From positions 1 through 17,981 of the forward strand of contig JAGVTI010000260.1 in assembly GCA_019136935.1 (NCBI GenBank): a DNA stretch of 17,981 bases. Direction: 5' to 3'. The position numbers and the translations under genes were made by a program. The notes beneath the pieces were generated by a model, which made no database searches, was not told where the DNA came from, and was given only the letters and a program-made list of their open reading frames with translations. Source of the DNA: Deltaproteobacteria bacterium (GTDB lineage: Bacteria; Desulfobacterota; Syntrophia; Syntrophales; JAAYKM01). Positions 7,756 to 15,468 of this stretch are shown here, piece by piece (the stretch's first letter is position 1; each line of letters begins with the position of its first letter).

Positions 7756-8419
7756 GGGCATCATCAAATCTTCCAGCGTCAAGGTTGTGGAAAAAGTTCT
7801 CCACGATGGGCCTGTACGGGCCAGAAAAACGGCTTTTCAGATCAATCCCCTGGTTCGGGACGCCCGGGGTGACGGAGCGGAACCGGCCCGGTTGCAGGAG
7901 GTGGAATGGAATGAAAAACTCCGGCAGGCGAAAAAGACGTCTTATGATCAGGGTTTTGCCGAAGGGCTGAATCAAGGGACGGTGCTTCAGAAAGAGGAGG
8001 CCGGTCGTGCCATTGCAGCCGTGAACGACCTGATGAACCAGTTGACGGGCCTGCGCCGGGAGATCGTAGAAAAAGCGGAACAGCAGATTCTGCAGCTGGC
8101 CTTTGCCATTGCGGAGAAGGTCATTCACCAGGAAGTCGGACGGAACGAAACGGTTGTGGCGTCGGTCCTGAGGGAAGCCGTGAAGAGCGTGACGGATCGT
8201 GACGGCATGAAAGTCCGTCTCAATCCCCGGGATTTCCGCTATATCATGGAAGTCAAGGAAGAAATTTTCAAAGAAGTGAACGGAGTGAAAAATATCGCTT
8301 TCGAAGAGGACCCGGGAATCCAACCGGGAGGAGTCGTTGTGGAAACCCTGTTCGGCGAAGTGGATGCGCGCCTGGAACAGCAGTTTCAGGAAATCAAGGC
8401 GGGCTTCGGTCTGGCCTGA
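7742..8419 (+). CDS. fliH: Flagellar export ATPase regulator FliH
   Basis: FliH binds and regulates the FliI ATPase and tethers it to the C ring. The 225-residue product has an N-terminal variable part, a helical middle with spaced Gly/Gln (QGFAEGLNQGTVLQKEEAGR) and a C-terminal V-ATPase E-subunit-like domain (AFAIAEKVIHQEVGRNE through GGVVVETLFGEVDARLEQQFQEI). The ATG at 7742 is chosen because MSSSKGIIKSSSVKV matches family N termini and an AGGGGAG sits upstream. A longer in-frame start at 7679 would add sequence entirely inside fliG. The 14-base overlap with fliG suggests translational coupling. Confidence 0.93.
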   Translation: MSSSKGIIKSSSVKVVEKVLHDGPVRARKTAFQINPLVRDARGDGAEPARLQEVEWNEKLRQAKKTSYDQGFAEGLNQGTVLQKEEAGRAIAAVNDLMNQLTGLRREIVEKAEQQILQLAFAIAEKVIHQEVGRNETVVASVLREAVKSVTDRDGMKVRLNPRDFRYIMEVKEEIFKEVNGVKNIAFEEDPGIQPGGVVVETLFGEVDARLEQQFQEIKAGFGLA

Positions 8420-8438
8420 CCGGGATGAAGAGGCCCCG

Positions 8439-9755
8439 ATGTTCACGGATTTTGAGAAATATCACCGCGTCCTGGGACGGATCAATCCGATCCGGGTGAA
8501 CGGCAAGGTAAGCGAAATTATCGGCCTGGTAGTGGAAGGACACGGTCCGGCGGCATCGATCGGCGAGGTCTGCGGTATCTACCCGACGGGAAGCGACAAG
8601 CCCGTCAATGCCGAAGTGGTCGGGTTCCGAAAGGGGAAAGTACTGCTGATGCCCCTGGAAAATATCCGGGGACTGGGACCGGGATGCCGCATCGTGGCCA
8701 TCCACCGGAAGGCCGGGATTCACGTTGGGGAGGGCCTTTTGGGCCGGGTGATTGACGGCCTCGGCAATCCGATCGACAATCGGGGGCCGATTCAATGCGA
8801 TGAAGAATATCCGATCTACGCCGACCCCGTCAATCCGTTGAAAAGAGGCCGTATCCGGGAACCGATGGATTTGGGGGTGCGGTCCGTCAACAGCCTGCTG
8901 ACCTGCGGAAAAGGTCAGAGAATGGGCATCTTTGCCGGCTCCGGTGTCGGGAAAAGTGTCCTTTTGGGAATGTTCGCCCGTCACACCAAGGCCGATGTCA
9001 ATGTCATCGGCCTGATCGGCGAGCGGGGGCGTGAAGTCCGGGATTTCCTGGAGAAGAATCTCGGCCCTGAGGGGCTGGCGCGGTCCGTCGTGGTGGTGGC
9101 CGCTTCGGATATGCATCCCCTGGTCAGAATGCGGGCGGCTTACGTGGCCACCAGCATTTCCGAGTATTTCCGGGACCGGGGACAAAATGTCCTGCTCATG
9201 ATCGATTCTTTGACACGCTTCGCCATGGCGCAGCGGGAAATCGGCCTGTCCGTCGGCGAACCGCCGACGACGAAGGGGTACACCCCCTCCGTGTTCAGCC
9301 TCCTGCCGAAGCTGTTGGAGCGGGCCGGCAGCCTTGAAGACGGGGGCAGCATCACCGGGTTGTATACGATCCTGGTGGAGGGAGACGATTTCAACGAACC
9401 CGTTTCGGATGCGGCCCGGTCCATCCTGGACGGCCATATCATGCTGTCCCGGGACCTGGCCGGCAAGCATCACTATCCGGCGGTGGATGTCTTAAACAGC
9501 ATCAGCCGGGTGATGATCGACGTGGTCACGGAAGATCACCGAAAGAAGGCGGCCGAACTCCTGAATATCATGTCGGTTTACCGGAAAGCCGAGGATATGA
9601 TCAATATCGGGGCCTACGCGAAGGGCAGCAACCGGGAGATCGACCGGGCCATCGAGATGATCGACCGGATCAACGCCTTTCTCTGCCAGGACATCGAGGC
9701 CAAAATCACCTTCCAGGATTCCGTGCAGGGACTGAATGCCCTGCTGAGGTCGTAA
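8439..9755 (+). CDS. fliI: Flagellum-specific ATPase FliI
   Basis: FliI hydrolyses ATP to help feed substrates into the flagellar type III export gate. It is related to the F1-ATPase beta subunit. The 438 residues contain Walker A GSGVGKS (167-173, Lys172), the GERGREVRDFLE motif, Walker B VLLMIDSLTRFAMAQREI and the following GEPPTTKGYTPSVFSLLPKL signature. The ATG at 8439 gives MFTDFEKYHRVLGRI, a usual FliI N terminus, with a GAAGAGG Shine-Dalgarno. An in-frame upstream ATG inside fliH is rejected because the extra 34 residues are out-of-frame fliH sequence. The gap to fliJ is three bases. Confidence 0.97.
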   Translation: MFTDFEKYHRVLGRINPIRVNGKVSEIIGLVVEGHGPAASIGEVCGIYPTGSDKPVNAEVVGFRKGKVLLMPLENIRGLGPGCRIVAIHRKAGIHVGEGLLGRVIDGLGNPIDNRGPIQCDEEYPIYADPVNPLKRGRIREPMDLGVRSVNSLLTCGKGQRMGIFAGSGVGKSVLLGMFARHTKADVNVIGLIGERGREVRDFLEKNLGPEGLARSVVVVAASDMHPLVRMRAAYVATSISEYFRDRGQNVLLMIDSLTRFAMAQREIGLSVGEPPTTKGYTPSVFSLLPKLLERAGSLEDGGSITGLYTILVEGDDFNEPVSDAARSILDGHIMLSRDLAGKHHYPAVDVLNSISRVMIDVVTEDHRKKAAELLNIMSVYRKAEDMINIGAYAKGSNREIDRAIEMIDRINAFLCQDIEAKITFQDSVQGLNALLRS

Positions 9756-9758
9756 GGC

Positions 9759-10199
9759 ATGTTCAACTATAATCTCCAATCCGTTCTGGAATACCGGCAA
9801 AACGTGGAAGAAAAGAAACTTACGGAATTTTCCGGGCAGGAACGGATTCTGCGAAGAGAAAAAGAGGTATTGAAGGGAATCAGGGAAGAGCAGCAGAGAT
9901 TGGTCGAAGACCTGAGGGCCCTGAAAGACAAGGAGTGCGACAGCCGGGATGTTGCCCTGATTCTAACCTACGTGGAGGAACTCCAAAAACGGGAATACCG
10001 GCAGATCGGCGTGATCCGCGAGGCGACGGCCATTTTCGAGGAGAAGCGAAAGGAATTGATGGAAGCGGTAAAGAAGAGGAAAATGATGGAAATTCACAAG
10101 GAACACCGGTTCCGGGAATACAGGGCCGACCTGATCCTGTCGGAGCGCCGGGAAACGGATGACCTGTCGATCCAGCGCTTTGTCAGGAGGGAGAGATGA
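9759..10199 (+). CDS. fliJ: Flagellar export chaperone FliJ
   Basis: FliJ is the coiled-coil stalk of the FliH-FliI export ATPase complex. The 146-residue product starts with the typical FNYNLQSVLEYRQNVEEKKLTEFS and is almost entirely charged heptad-type helix. Position three bases after fliI supports the call. Its TGA overlaps the next start codon (ATGA at 10196-10199), implying coupled translation with the MotE-like gene. Confidence 0.93.
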   Translation: MFNYNLQSVLEYRQNVEEKKLTEFSGQERILRREKEVLKGIREEQQRLVEDLRALKDKECDSRDVALILTYVEELQKREYRQIGVIREATAIFEEKRKELMEAVKKRKMMEIHKEHRFREYRADLILSERRETDDLSIQRFVRRER

Positions 10200-10804
10200 A
10201 AAGAAACAAAATCGTCATAATCCTTTTCATTGTCGTGATCCTCTGCGTTAAACTTTTCGTCGCGGGCGAATTGTTCCAGCAGTTTCCCGGGAGTGAGGAA
10301 CCGTCCGTGCTGCTGGTGAAGAAGGCTCTGGCGGAAGTGCCGAAAAACGGTTCCATGGCCGTGCCGGTAAGGGATGTGCTGGAAGACCCGCTGTCGCGGG
10401 AAAGGGCGCTCATGAAAACCCTCGAACAGAAAGAACAGGAACTGAATGACCGGGAAAGCCGCCTGTCGGCGGAAGAACAACGGACCCAGGCCTTGAAACA
10501 GGAGATCGTTGCGAAGATTGAGACCTTGAAGGCCCTGGAGGAGCGCCTGGGCGCATCCCTCGAGGAGGAGAAGACTTCGGAAAACAAGAGGTACAAAGAT
10601 TTGGCGAAAGTCTATGACGCGGCGCCGCCCGACAAGGTCGGATCGATGCTGGAGAAAATGGATACCAAGACCGCCGCGGGGATCACGATGAACATGAAAC
10701 GAGACAAGGCCGGCGCCGTCCTGGGGTACCTGAGCCCTCAGAAGGCAATCGAAATCACGCGGGAAATTACCCGTGTTTCCGGAAAAACGCCATCCGTTCC
10801 ATAA
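10196..10804 (+). CDS. motE: MotE-like membrane-anchored coiled-coil protein with MgtE-N-type domain
   Basis: The 202-residue product has an N-terminal membrane anchor (IVIILFIVVILCVKLFVAG, residues 6-24), a long charged coiled coil (about 60-130, REKALMKTLEQKEQELNDRE-like heptads) and a C-terminal helical repeat domain (YDAAPPDKVGSMLEKMDTKTAAGITMNM). That last domain resembles the intracellular MgtE N domain found in MotE. Its periplasmic C terminus is inferred from the anchor. In other bacteria MotE-family proteins serve as a periplasmic motor chaperone or as part of a stator scaffold ring. A similar motor role is likely here, but which one is not shown by the sequence. Overlap with fliJ and a terminator after it mark it as the last gene of the flgB operon. 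Confidence 0.78.
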   Translation: MKRNKIVIILFIVVILCVKLFVAGELFQQFPGSEEPSVLLVKKALAEVPKNGSMAVPVRDVLEDPLSRERALMKTLEQKEQELNDRESRLSAEEQRTQALKQEIVAKIETLKALEERLGASLEEEKTSENKRYKDLAKVYDAAPPDKVGSMLEKMDTKTAAGITMNMKRDKAGAVLGYLSPQKAIEITREITRVSGKTPSVP

Positions 10805-10861
10805 GCTGAAACGAATTTGAAAAATAGATACCGGGCATCGATACCGTTGCGATCCGTCCAG

Positions 10862-10897
10862 ACCGGGAGCGCCTGATAGGGCTCCCGGTTTCTTTTT
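10862..10897 (+). terminator. Intrinsic terminator after the flgB-motE operon
   Basis: The arms ACCGGGAGC (10862-10870) and GCTCCCGGT (10881-10889) are perfectly complementary. A bulged G and two further C-G pairs close a five-base loop. A T-rich tract TTTCTTTTT follows at 10889-10897. This is a textbook Rho-independent terminator, 58 bases after the motE stop. Confidence 0.92.
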
Positions 10898-11062
10898 GCC
10901 TGCCGGCATGACAAACAGGACCCCGGAAACGACAGGCATCCGCCGTTGCGGCACATCCTTCCAGGGGGGCTCCCGGTACACTTTTCTTGCGGCCGCCGGG
11001 TTCCCGTCCGGCTTCCGGCACACCGGGCAAGCGGCATATCTTTCCCGCTTCCGGGGGTGCGT
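10898..11062. other. Non-coding or unrecognised gap between two terminators
   Basis: About 165 GC-rich bases separate the two terminators, within the 418-base space between motE and fliK. A short open frame on the + strand (10896-11138) runs through the second terminator and has no Shine-Dalgarno or family resemblance. Minus-strand frames give cysteine-rich peptides (for example CPVCRKP) without a clear start. A small hairpin (GCTTCCGG/CCGGGCAAGC) is present around 11010-11031. I recognise no gene. A small RNA ending at the second terminator is possible. Confidence 0.4.
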
Positions 11063-11099
11063 TTCCTTTTTCCCCGGGTGGGGGAAAGGGAATTTTTTT
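11063..11099 (+). terminator. Second intrinsic terminator upstream of fliK
   Basis: A 13-pair stem (11063-11075 with 11080-11092, two G-T wobbles) closes the four-base loop GGGT and is followed immediately by seven T bases at 11093-11099. Structure and T-tract fit a strong Rho-independent terminator. It lies 165 bases beyond the first one, so it may end a separate transcript or act as a backup. Confidence 0.8.
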
Positions 11100-11177
11100 C
11101 CCGTCCGGATCGGTCTGGAAAAGGATGCCTGTCGGTAACATTTTGAAATTACAAGATAATAATTTTGATAAGGGGAC

Positions 11178-11193
11178 TGGCACACCCCTTGCT
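11178..11193 (+). promoter_or_regulatory. Sigma-54 promoter of the fliK-flgD-flgE operon
   Basis: TGGCACACCCCTTGCT is an almost perfect sigma-54 promoter: GG at 11179-11180 and GC at 11191-11192 with a 10-base interval, and exact TGGCAC and TTGC boxes. The predicted start near 11204 leaves a leader of only about 20 bases before fliK. It lies just after two terminators, so it should set hook gene expression independently of the basal-body operon. Confidence 0.93.
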
Positions 11194-11222
11194 TCTTTAG
11201 GGCAAAGAACAAACGTGCAAGG

Positions 11223-12881
11223 ATGAAAGAGATGATGCAAATTGCCCTGCCCAATCAAGGAAAAGTCGATGCCGGGGATCTTTTCCCGGCAACCGAAACA
11301 GGAACCAGTCGGGGCGGTTCTTCCGATTTTGCGCCGTATCCCCGGGGAGAAGGGGAGGGAACTTTCCCGGATCTCTTTGCGAAGATGGTCAACAAAGCCT
11401 CTCAGACGGAGGATGCTGCGGCGTCTTCCAACGTGCGGAACACCGATGGCGCAGAAAATATCGATGCCGGGCCGGATCTTTCCGAAGAGCAAAGACAATC
11501 GGACTTGCTGATAAAAGGGGAAGAATGTTCTCCAGGAGATAAGCAAGACGCGGAACCGTCCACGGTCATCGGGGAAAACCCGGACGGGCATGCCGGATCG
11601 CGGGAAACCGCACAGAGCCTTCCGTCCTATCTGCCGGGGATGGCATCGGCCTTGGAAAAACAGGGATTGAAACTCGGCGTATCCGGCACGGAGGCGAACG
11701 GTCCGGAAACGATTTCCACGGGAGGGCATGGAGAAATTGAGACGATCCCACAGGCAGTGGATCAACCGGTTTCCGTGGGGGGAAACCCTTCCCGCGATGG
11801 AACGGACAAGGGGAATAAAATTCTTCTGACCCTGCCGCAGGATTTCCTGAAAGGGTATGTCGTCAACGAAAACGGCCAACCCCATTTTTCGCCGAACGGT
11901 TCCTTGGATGGCCGGAATCTTTCCGCTGAAGCGACCGGCCTGGATGGGGAGAGCAATATGCCGCAACTGGTCCGGCTGAATACACAGGCCTCTTCATCGT
12001 CTCCTCAGGGAATTCTTCTGGCGGCGGCTATGGGGGTACAGAAGACGCAGTCGTCACATCAGGCAGGAGCAAAAGCCGGTCCCGAAAACATGGACGCCGG
12101 CGAGGCGGTTCCGGGGAACCCTGCCTCCGGCGAAGCGGTGTTGAAGGCAAATGGGGAACACCGGGTCAGGGAGACGCTTCTTTACCCGGAAGCGGGTCAT
12201 GAACCGGACGGAACGGCTGTAAAGACCGGAACGGACCCCCGGATGGAGCTTTTATCGTCCGAAGCGGAATTGGAAGAGCAAGCGCGGATTACCGCCGAGC
12301 TGGCTCTCGAGGAGGGAAAGGCATCCGTTGCGGTTCGTGAGGATGCGATGAAAGGAGCCCGGTTGATCGCAGGAAAGGAATCCGTTCAGTGGGTTCCCTA
12401 TGCCGGCGCGTCTTCCCCGCAGGTCCCCCCGGGCGCAGCCGCACCTGCGAAAGGTGTGTTCATTCCCATGAACGAGGTTGTCAGCAAGGCGGGAACAGTC
12501 CTGGAAAAGGGGGGAAAAGTGCAGATGACCCTGCAGCCCCCGAGTCTGGGAACGATCGGCATGGAAGTCGTTGTTCAGAACAACCGGGTGGAGTTGGTGC
12601 TGACGACCGGGCATACCGACGTGCAGCAGATGCTCCAGGCCGGTACGGACCAGCTCAAAAACGCCCTTCAGAGCCAGGGATTTCAGGTCGATCAGATGTC
12701 GGTGCTCCTGAGGCAGGAAAACTTCGGTTTTAATCCGGGGGAAAATCCCCTTTGGCAAAACGGTTCCGGACAGAAGCAGGACAACGGGAACGGATCTTCC
12801 GCCTTGCCTGAGACTCCGGATACAGGGCCTGTAATACCCCGGAACGACGGCGGAACGGGGACCATCAGCATATTTGCCTGA
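11223..12881 (+). CDS. fliK: Flagellar hook-length control protein FliK
   Basis: FliK is the secreted ruler that measures hook length and switches export from hook to filament substrates. The 552-residue product has a long, low-complexity Gly/Ser/Glu-rich N-terminal part without recognised folds, as is usual, and a conserved C-terminal hook domain near residues 415-510: KVQMTLQPPSLGTIGMEVVV, then VELVLTTGHTDVQQML and LKNALQSQGFQVDQMSVLL. The exact start is uncertain. The ATG at 11223 has an AAGG too close to it, and ATGs at 11232 and 11235 are better spaced from that element. It is the first gene after the sigma-54 promoter at 11178. Confidence 0.9.
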   Translation: MKEMMQIALPNQGKVDAGDLFPATETGTSRGGSSDFAPYPRGEGEGTFPDLFAKMVNKASQTEDAAASSNVRNTDGAENIDAGPDLSEEQRQSDLLIKGEECSPGDKQDAEPSTVIGENPDGHAGSRETAQSLPSYLPGMASALEKQGLKLGVSGTEANGPETISTGGHGEIETIPQAVDQPVSVGGNPSRDGTDKGNKILLTLPQDFLKGYVVNENGQPHFSPNGSLDGRNLSAEATGLDGESNMPQLVRLNTQASSSSPQGILLAAAMGVQKTQSSHQAGAKAGPENMDAGEAVPGNPASGEAVLKANGEHRVRETLLYPEAGHEPDGTAVKTGTDPRMELLSSEAELEEQARITAELALEEGKASVAVREDAMKGARLIAGKESVQWVPYAGASSPQVPPGAAAPAKGVFIPMNEVVSKAGTVLEKGGKVQMTLQPPSLGTIGMEVVVQNNRVELVLTTGHTDVQQMLQAGTDQLKNALQSQGFQVDQMSVLLRQENFGFNPGENPLWQNGSGQKQDNGNGSSALPETPDTGPVIPRNDGGTGTISIFA

Positions 12882-12909
12882 TTCGGGCGGGGAAAGGAAG
12901 GGAAAAGCC

Positions 12910-13572
12910 ATGACGACGACCGACAATACAATCACCAATGTCACTGCGCAGCAGACAGCCAGCCAGGTCAGTTCGACCACGTCGAAGACCAAGAGCCTGG
13001 GGAAGGATGATTTCCTGAAGATGCTGGTGGCTCAGCTCAAAAACCAGGATCCCCTGAAGCCGATGGACGGAACGGAATTCGCTTCCCAGCTGGCCCAGTT
13101 TTCCAGTCTCGAGCAGTTGACCAACATGAATACGCAATTGGAAAACCTGGGTCTTTATCAGACGACGATGAACAATACCCAGGCGGTTAATCTGCTTGGC
13201 AAGGTCGTATCGGTGAACCAGGGGAATCAGTTCCAGGTTGACGGCGCCACCGCCGAATTCGGTTACAACCTGCCGGCCGATGCGGCACAGGTGTCCATCC
13301 GCATTCTGGATGCCTCGGGCAGGGAAGTCGACCGCATCGACGCGGGGAAACAGACCGCCGGCCTGCAGAACGTGACGTGGAACAGGGGGAACAACGGCAC
13401 GGGCATGTATTCATATCAAGTCAATGCCTTCGATGCGGGAGGAAATGCCGTTGAGGTGGAAACCAGGATGACGGGAAAGGTGACGGCGGTACAGTACAAG
13501 GACAATGCCATTTACCTGACGGTCAACAACCAGGAGGTCGCCTTCAGCGACGTGGTTGCCGTGAAAGGTTGA
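12910..13572 (+). CDS. flgD: Flagellar hook capping protein FlgD
   Basis: FlgD forms the temporary cap under which hook subunits polymerise. The 220 residues contain the conserved N-terminal block LGKDDFLKMLVAQLKNQDPL followed by FASQLAQFSSLEQLTNMN, then a Tudor/FnIII-like C-terminal half (LLGKVVSVNQGN through GKVTAVQYKDNAIYLTVN). The ATG at 12910 is preferred over an in-frame ATG at 12874 because GGAAAGGAAGG precedes it and the earlier start overlaps the fliK end. It is co-transcribed with fliK and flgE. Confidence 0.95.
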   Translation: MTTTDNTITNVTAQQTASQVSSTTSKTKSLGKDDFLKMLVAQLKNQDPLKPMDGTEFASQLAQFSSLEQLTNMNTQLENLGLYQTTMNNTQAVNLLGKVVSVNQGNQFQVDGATAEFGYNLPADAAQVSIRILDASGREVDRIDAGKQTAGLQNVTWNRGNNGTGMYSYQVNAFDAGGNAVEVETRMTGKVTAVQYKDNAIYLTVNNQEVAFSDVVAVKG

Positions 13573-13628
13573 TGAAAGCGAATTAAACAGCAGAAATCAG
13601 GAAGATTATAAAAGACGGGAGGTCTAGC

Positions 13629-15164
13629 ATGTCGAGCGCACTTTGGATCGGAACAACGGGGTTGACGGCAAGTTCAAAACAGATGGACGTGATTGGAAAT
13701 AACCTGGCCAACTCCAACACCCTCGGATTTAAGGCCGGAAATACCTATTTCGCCAGCATGCTCAATCAGAGCCTCTCCGGTGGTGCGGGGGGAACCATGC
13801 AGATCGGCCAGGGCGTGGCGATTTCCCAGGTGGCGACCCGGTTCGATCAGGGCTCTTTCGAGTCGACGGGCAGCGCCCTGGATCTGGCCGTCGACGGCGA
13901 AGGATTCTTCATCGTCGAAGATCAGGAAGGGGCCCAGTACTTTACCCGGGCGGGGGCGTTCCATATCAACACCGACGGTTATCTCGTCGATATGAACAAT
14001 TTCCGGGTTCAGGGATTCAACTTCTCCGTGCCGGGCCAGGAAGACCAGGAGACCGATATCAGCCTGAAGAATGTCCAGTCCGTTCCGAGGGCGACGACGG
14101 AAATCGGGGTCGGGGCGAACCTCAACGACGCCGCCGCGGCGGGGGAGAAGTTCAACGTCATCCAGACCGTTTTCGATTCGAAGGGGCAGGCCCACAACCT
14201 GGGTATCCGGTTCATGAAAACGGAAGGCAACGGAATGTGGGGATTCGACGCCACCCTGGACGGGACCAGTGCCGTCACGGGGATGGCCGCCAACGGCCTC
14301 AAGTTCGATGGGAACGGCATCCTGGAGAAAATGTACACGTCGGCCCTCGATTCCCTGGCAGGGAGCGGGAGCGGGACCGTGACGGCCACGGTTAACCGTG
14401 CGGGCCAGCTGTACAAGGCGGCCGCCGGCATCGAATTGACCCGGGGCGCGACCGACCAGGCATGGGAAATTACGGATAAGGGCGGCTACGCGAACGCCTC
14501 CATTACCAGCGCCTCGGCGGATGCCGTATCGATTGACCTGGACGGGGTGGGCGGGGCCGACATCACGTTCAATCTGGCCGGTGCCTGGGCTGAAAATGAC
14601 ACCATTTCCTTCGGCATCACGGTGACCGAATCCGACGTCAGCGACATTCCCATGACCTTCGGCGCTCTCGCCAACGGGGCCACCATCGGGGCTACCACCG
14701 GCGGCAGCAACCAGATCAACTGGAATATCGCCGGGACGGATGCGCCCACCATCACCGGCTACGCCAACACGTCGGTCATCAAATCCCTGACCGACGACGG
14801 TTACAGTTCCGGTGTCCTGAAGTCCCTTTCCGTCGGGAAAGACGGGATCATCAACGGCTACTTCACCAACGGCCAGAGCGCGGAACTCGGTCAGATCATG
14901 ATGGCGGCGTTTCCCGACATGTCGGGACTGAAAAAAGACGGGAACTATTTCGTCGAGACCGTTGCTTCCGGCGAGCCCATTAAAAACCGGGCGAACTCGA
15001 GCGGCCTGGGGGAAATCAAGTCGAATTATCTCGAAATTTCCAACACCGACGTGGCCAGGGAGTTCATCAATATGATCACCGCCCAGCGGGCTTACCAGGC
15101 CAATGCCAAAGTCATTACGACGGCGGATACGCTTCTCAGCGTTCTGATGGACATCAAGCGTTAA
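13629..15164 (+). CDS. flgE: Flagellar hook protein FlgE
   Basis: FlgE is the main subunit of the hook, the flexible joint outside the cell. The 511-residue product has the axial-protein N terminus (LWIGTTGLTASSKQMDVIGN, then NLANSNTLGFKAGNTYF), an extended variable middle region (about residues 145-390, rich in Gly, Ala, Thr and Asp) forming surface domains, and the conserved C terminus (NYLEISNTDVAREFINMITA, then QRAYQANAKVITTADTLLSV). A GGGAGG Shine-Dalgarno lies upstream. The gap from flgD is only 56 bases, so the small extra gene sometimes found between flgD and flgE in related bacteria is absent. A hairpin follows the stop. Confidence 0.96.
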   Translation: MSSALWIGTTGLTASSKQMDVIGNNLANSNTLGFKAGNTYFASMLNQSLSGGAGGTMQIGQGVAISQVATRFDQGSFESTGSALDLAVDGEGFFIVEDQEGAQYFTRAGAFHINTDGYLVDMNNFRVQGFNFSVPGQEDQETDISLKNVQSVPRATTEIGVGANLNDAAAAGEKFNVIQTVFDSKGQAHNLGIRFMKTEGNGMWGFDATLDGTSAVTGMAANGLKFDGNGILEKMYTSALDSLAGSGSGTVTATVNRAGQLYKAAAGIELTRGATDQAWEITDKGGYANASITSASADAVSIDLDGVGGADITFNLAGAWAENDTISFGITVTESDVSDIPMTFGALANGATIGATTGGSNQINWNIAGTDAPTITGYANTSVIKSLTDDGYSSGVLKSLSVGKDGIINGYFTNGQSAELGQIMMAAFPDMSGLKKDGNYFVETVASGEPIKNRANSSGLGEIKSNYLEISNTDVAREFINMITAQRAYQANAKVITTADTLLSVLMDIKR

Positions 15165-15177
15165 TAAACGCCCCTTC

Positions 15178-15204
15178 CGGAGAGTCCCCCCAAGGGACTC
15201 TCCG
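15178..15204 (+). terminator. Hairpin terminator after flgE
   Basis: The arms CGGAGAGTCCC (15178-15188) and GGGACTCTCCG (15194-15204) form a perfect 11-bp stem with a five-base loop, 13 bases after the flgE stop. The following sequence is AT-rich (TCAAATAATTGACTTTTG) but lacks a clean T-run, so termination may be partial. Confidence 0.75.
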
Positions 15205-15398
15205 TCAAATAATTGACTTTTGCCGTCTCTCTCTTTCCCCATTTCAGGGAAATCGCTTTTCTCGCATATTCCCTTTCCGTTTCCGGGATCGTTATCTTTC
15301 CGAAGAGCGTCTGAAGCGCCGTCTGCGAACCCGGAAAAACAGGGCGACCGGTGCGGAAAATCCGTCCCGTCCCCTCCGGGATTGCTTCCGCATGCCGT
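15205..15398. other. Intergenic region upstream of motA
   Basis: This is the larger part of a 304-base gap between flgE and motA. The first half is rich in pyrimidines (TCTCTCTCTTTCCCC). No convincing gene is present; a 72-codon open frame at 15220-15438 crosses the promoter and has no Shine-Dalgarno. The region is a plausible place for activator binding sites for the promoter at 15398, but I see no clear dyad. Confidence 0.5.
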
Positions 15399-15413
15399 GG
15401 TATGTTCCTTGCT
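15398..15413 (+). promoter_or_regulatory. Sigma-54 promoter of the motA-motB operon
   Basis: TGGTATGTTCCTTGCT has GG at 15399-15400 and GC at 15411-15412 with a 10-base interval. It differs from the flgB promoter core by a single base in the spacer. Predicted transcription start is near 15424, giving a leader of about 45 bases to motA. Confidence 0.85.
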
Positions 15414-15457
15414 AGAAATTGCCTGTCATCATAAATGAGAAAAACCTGTCAGGGTTT

Positions 15458-15463
15458 GGGGAG
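15458..15463 (+). promoter_or_regulatory. Ribosome binding site for the TTG start of motA
   Basis: GGGGAG lies five bases before the TTG at 15469. It decides the start, since the resulting MDIATIIGIIGGF is the standard N terminus of PomA/MotA proteins. Confidence 0.75.
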
Positions 15464-15468
15464 TCGGT

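Noticed and set aside
6793..7782. Minus-strand open frame opposite fliG
   Set aside because: Shadow of fliG caused by third-position G/C bias; no plausible protein features.
8337..8438. Longer N terminus for fliI
   Set aside because: The extension is out-of-frame fliH; the start at 8439 has a Shine-Dalgarno and the correct FliI N terminus.
10896..11138. 80-codon + strand frame between motE and fliK
   Set aside because: No Shine-Dalgarno, passes through the second terminator, no recognisable motif.
10767..11966. Minus-strand open frame covering the gap and the 5' half of fliK
   Set aside because: It runs through both terminators, the sigma-54 promoter and fliK; composition is Arg/Pro/Gly-rich as in shadows.
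13674..15242. Long minus-strand open frame (522 codons) opposite flgE
   Set aside because: It mirrors the codon bias of flgE, overlaps the terminator and resembles no family; flgE is unmistakable.
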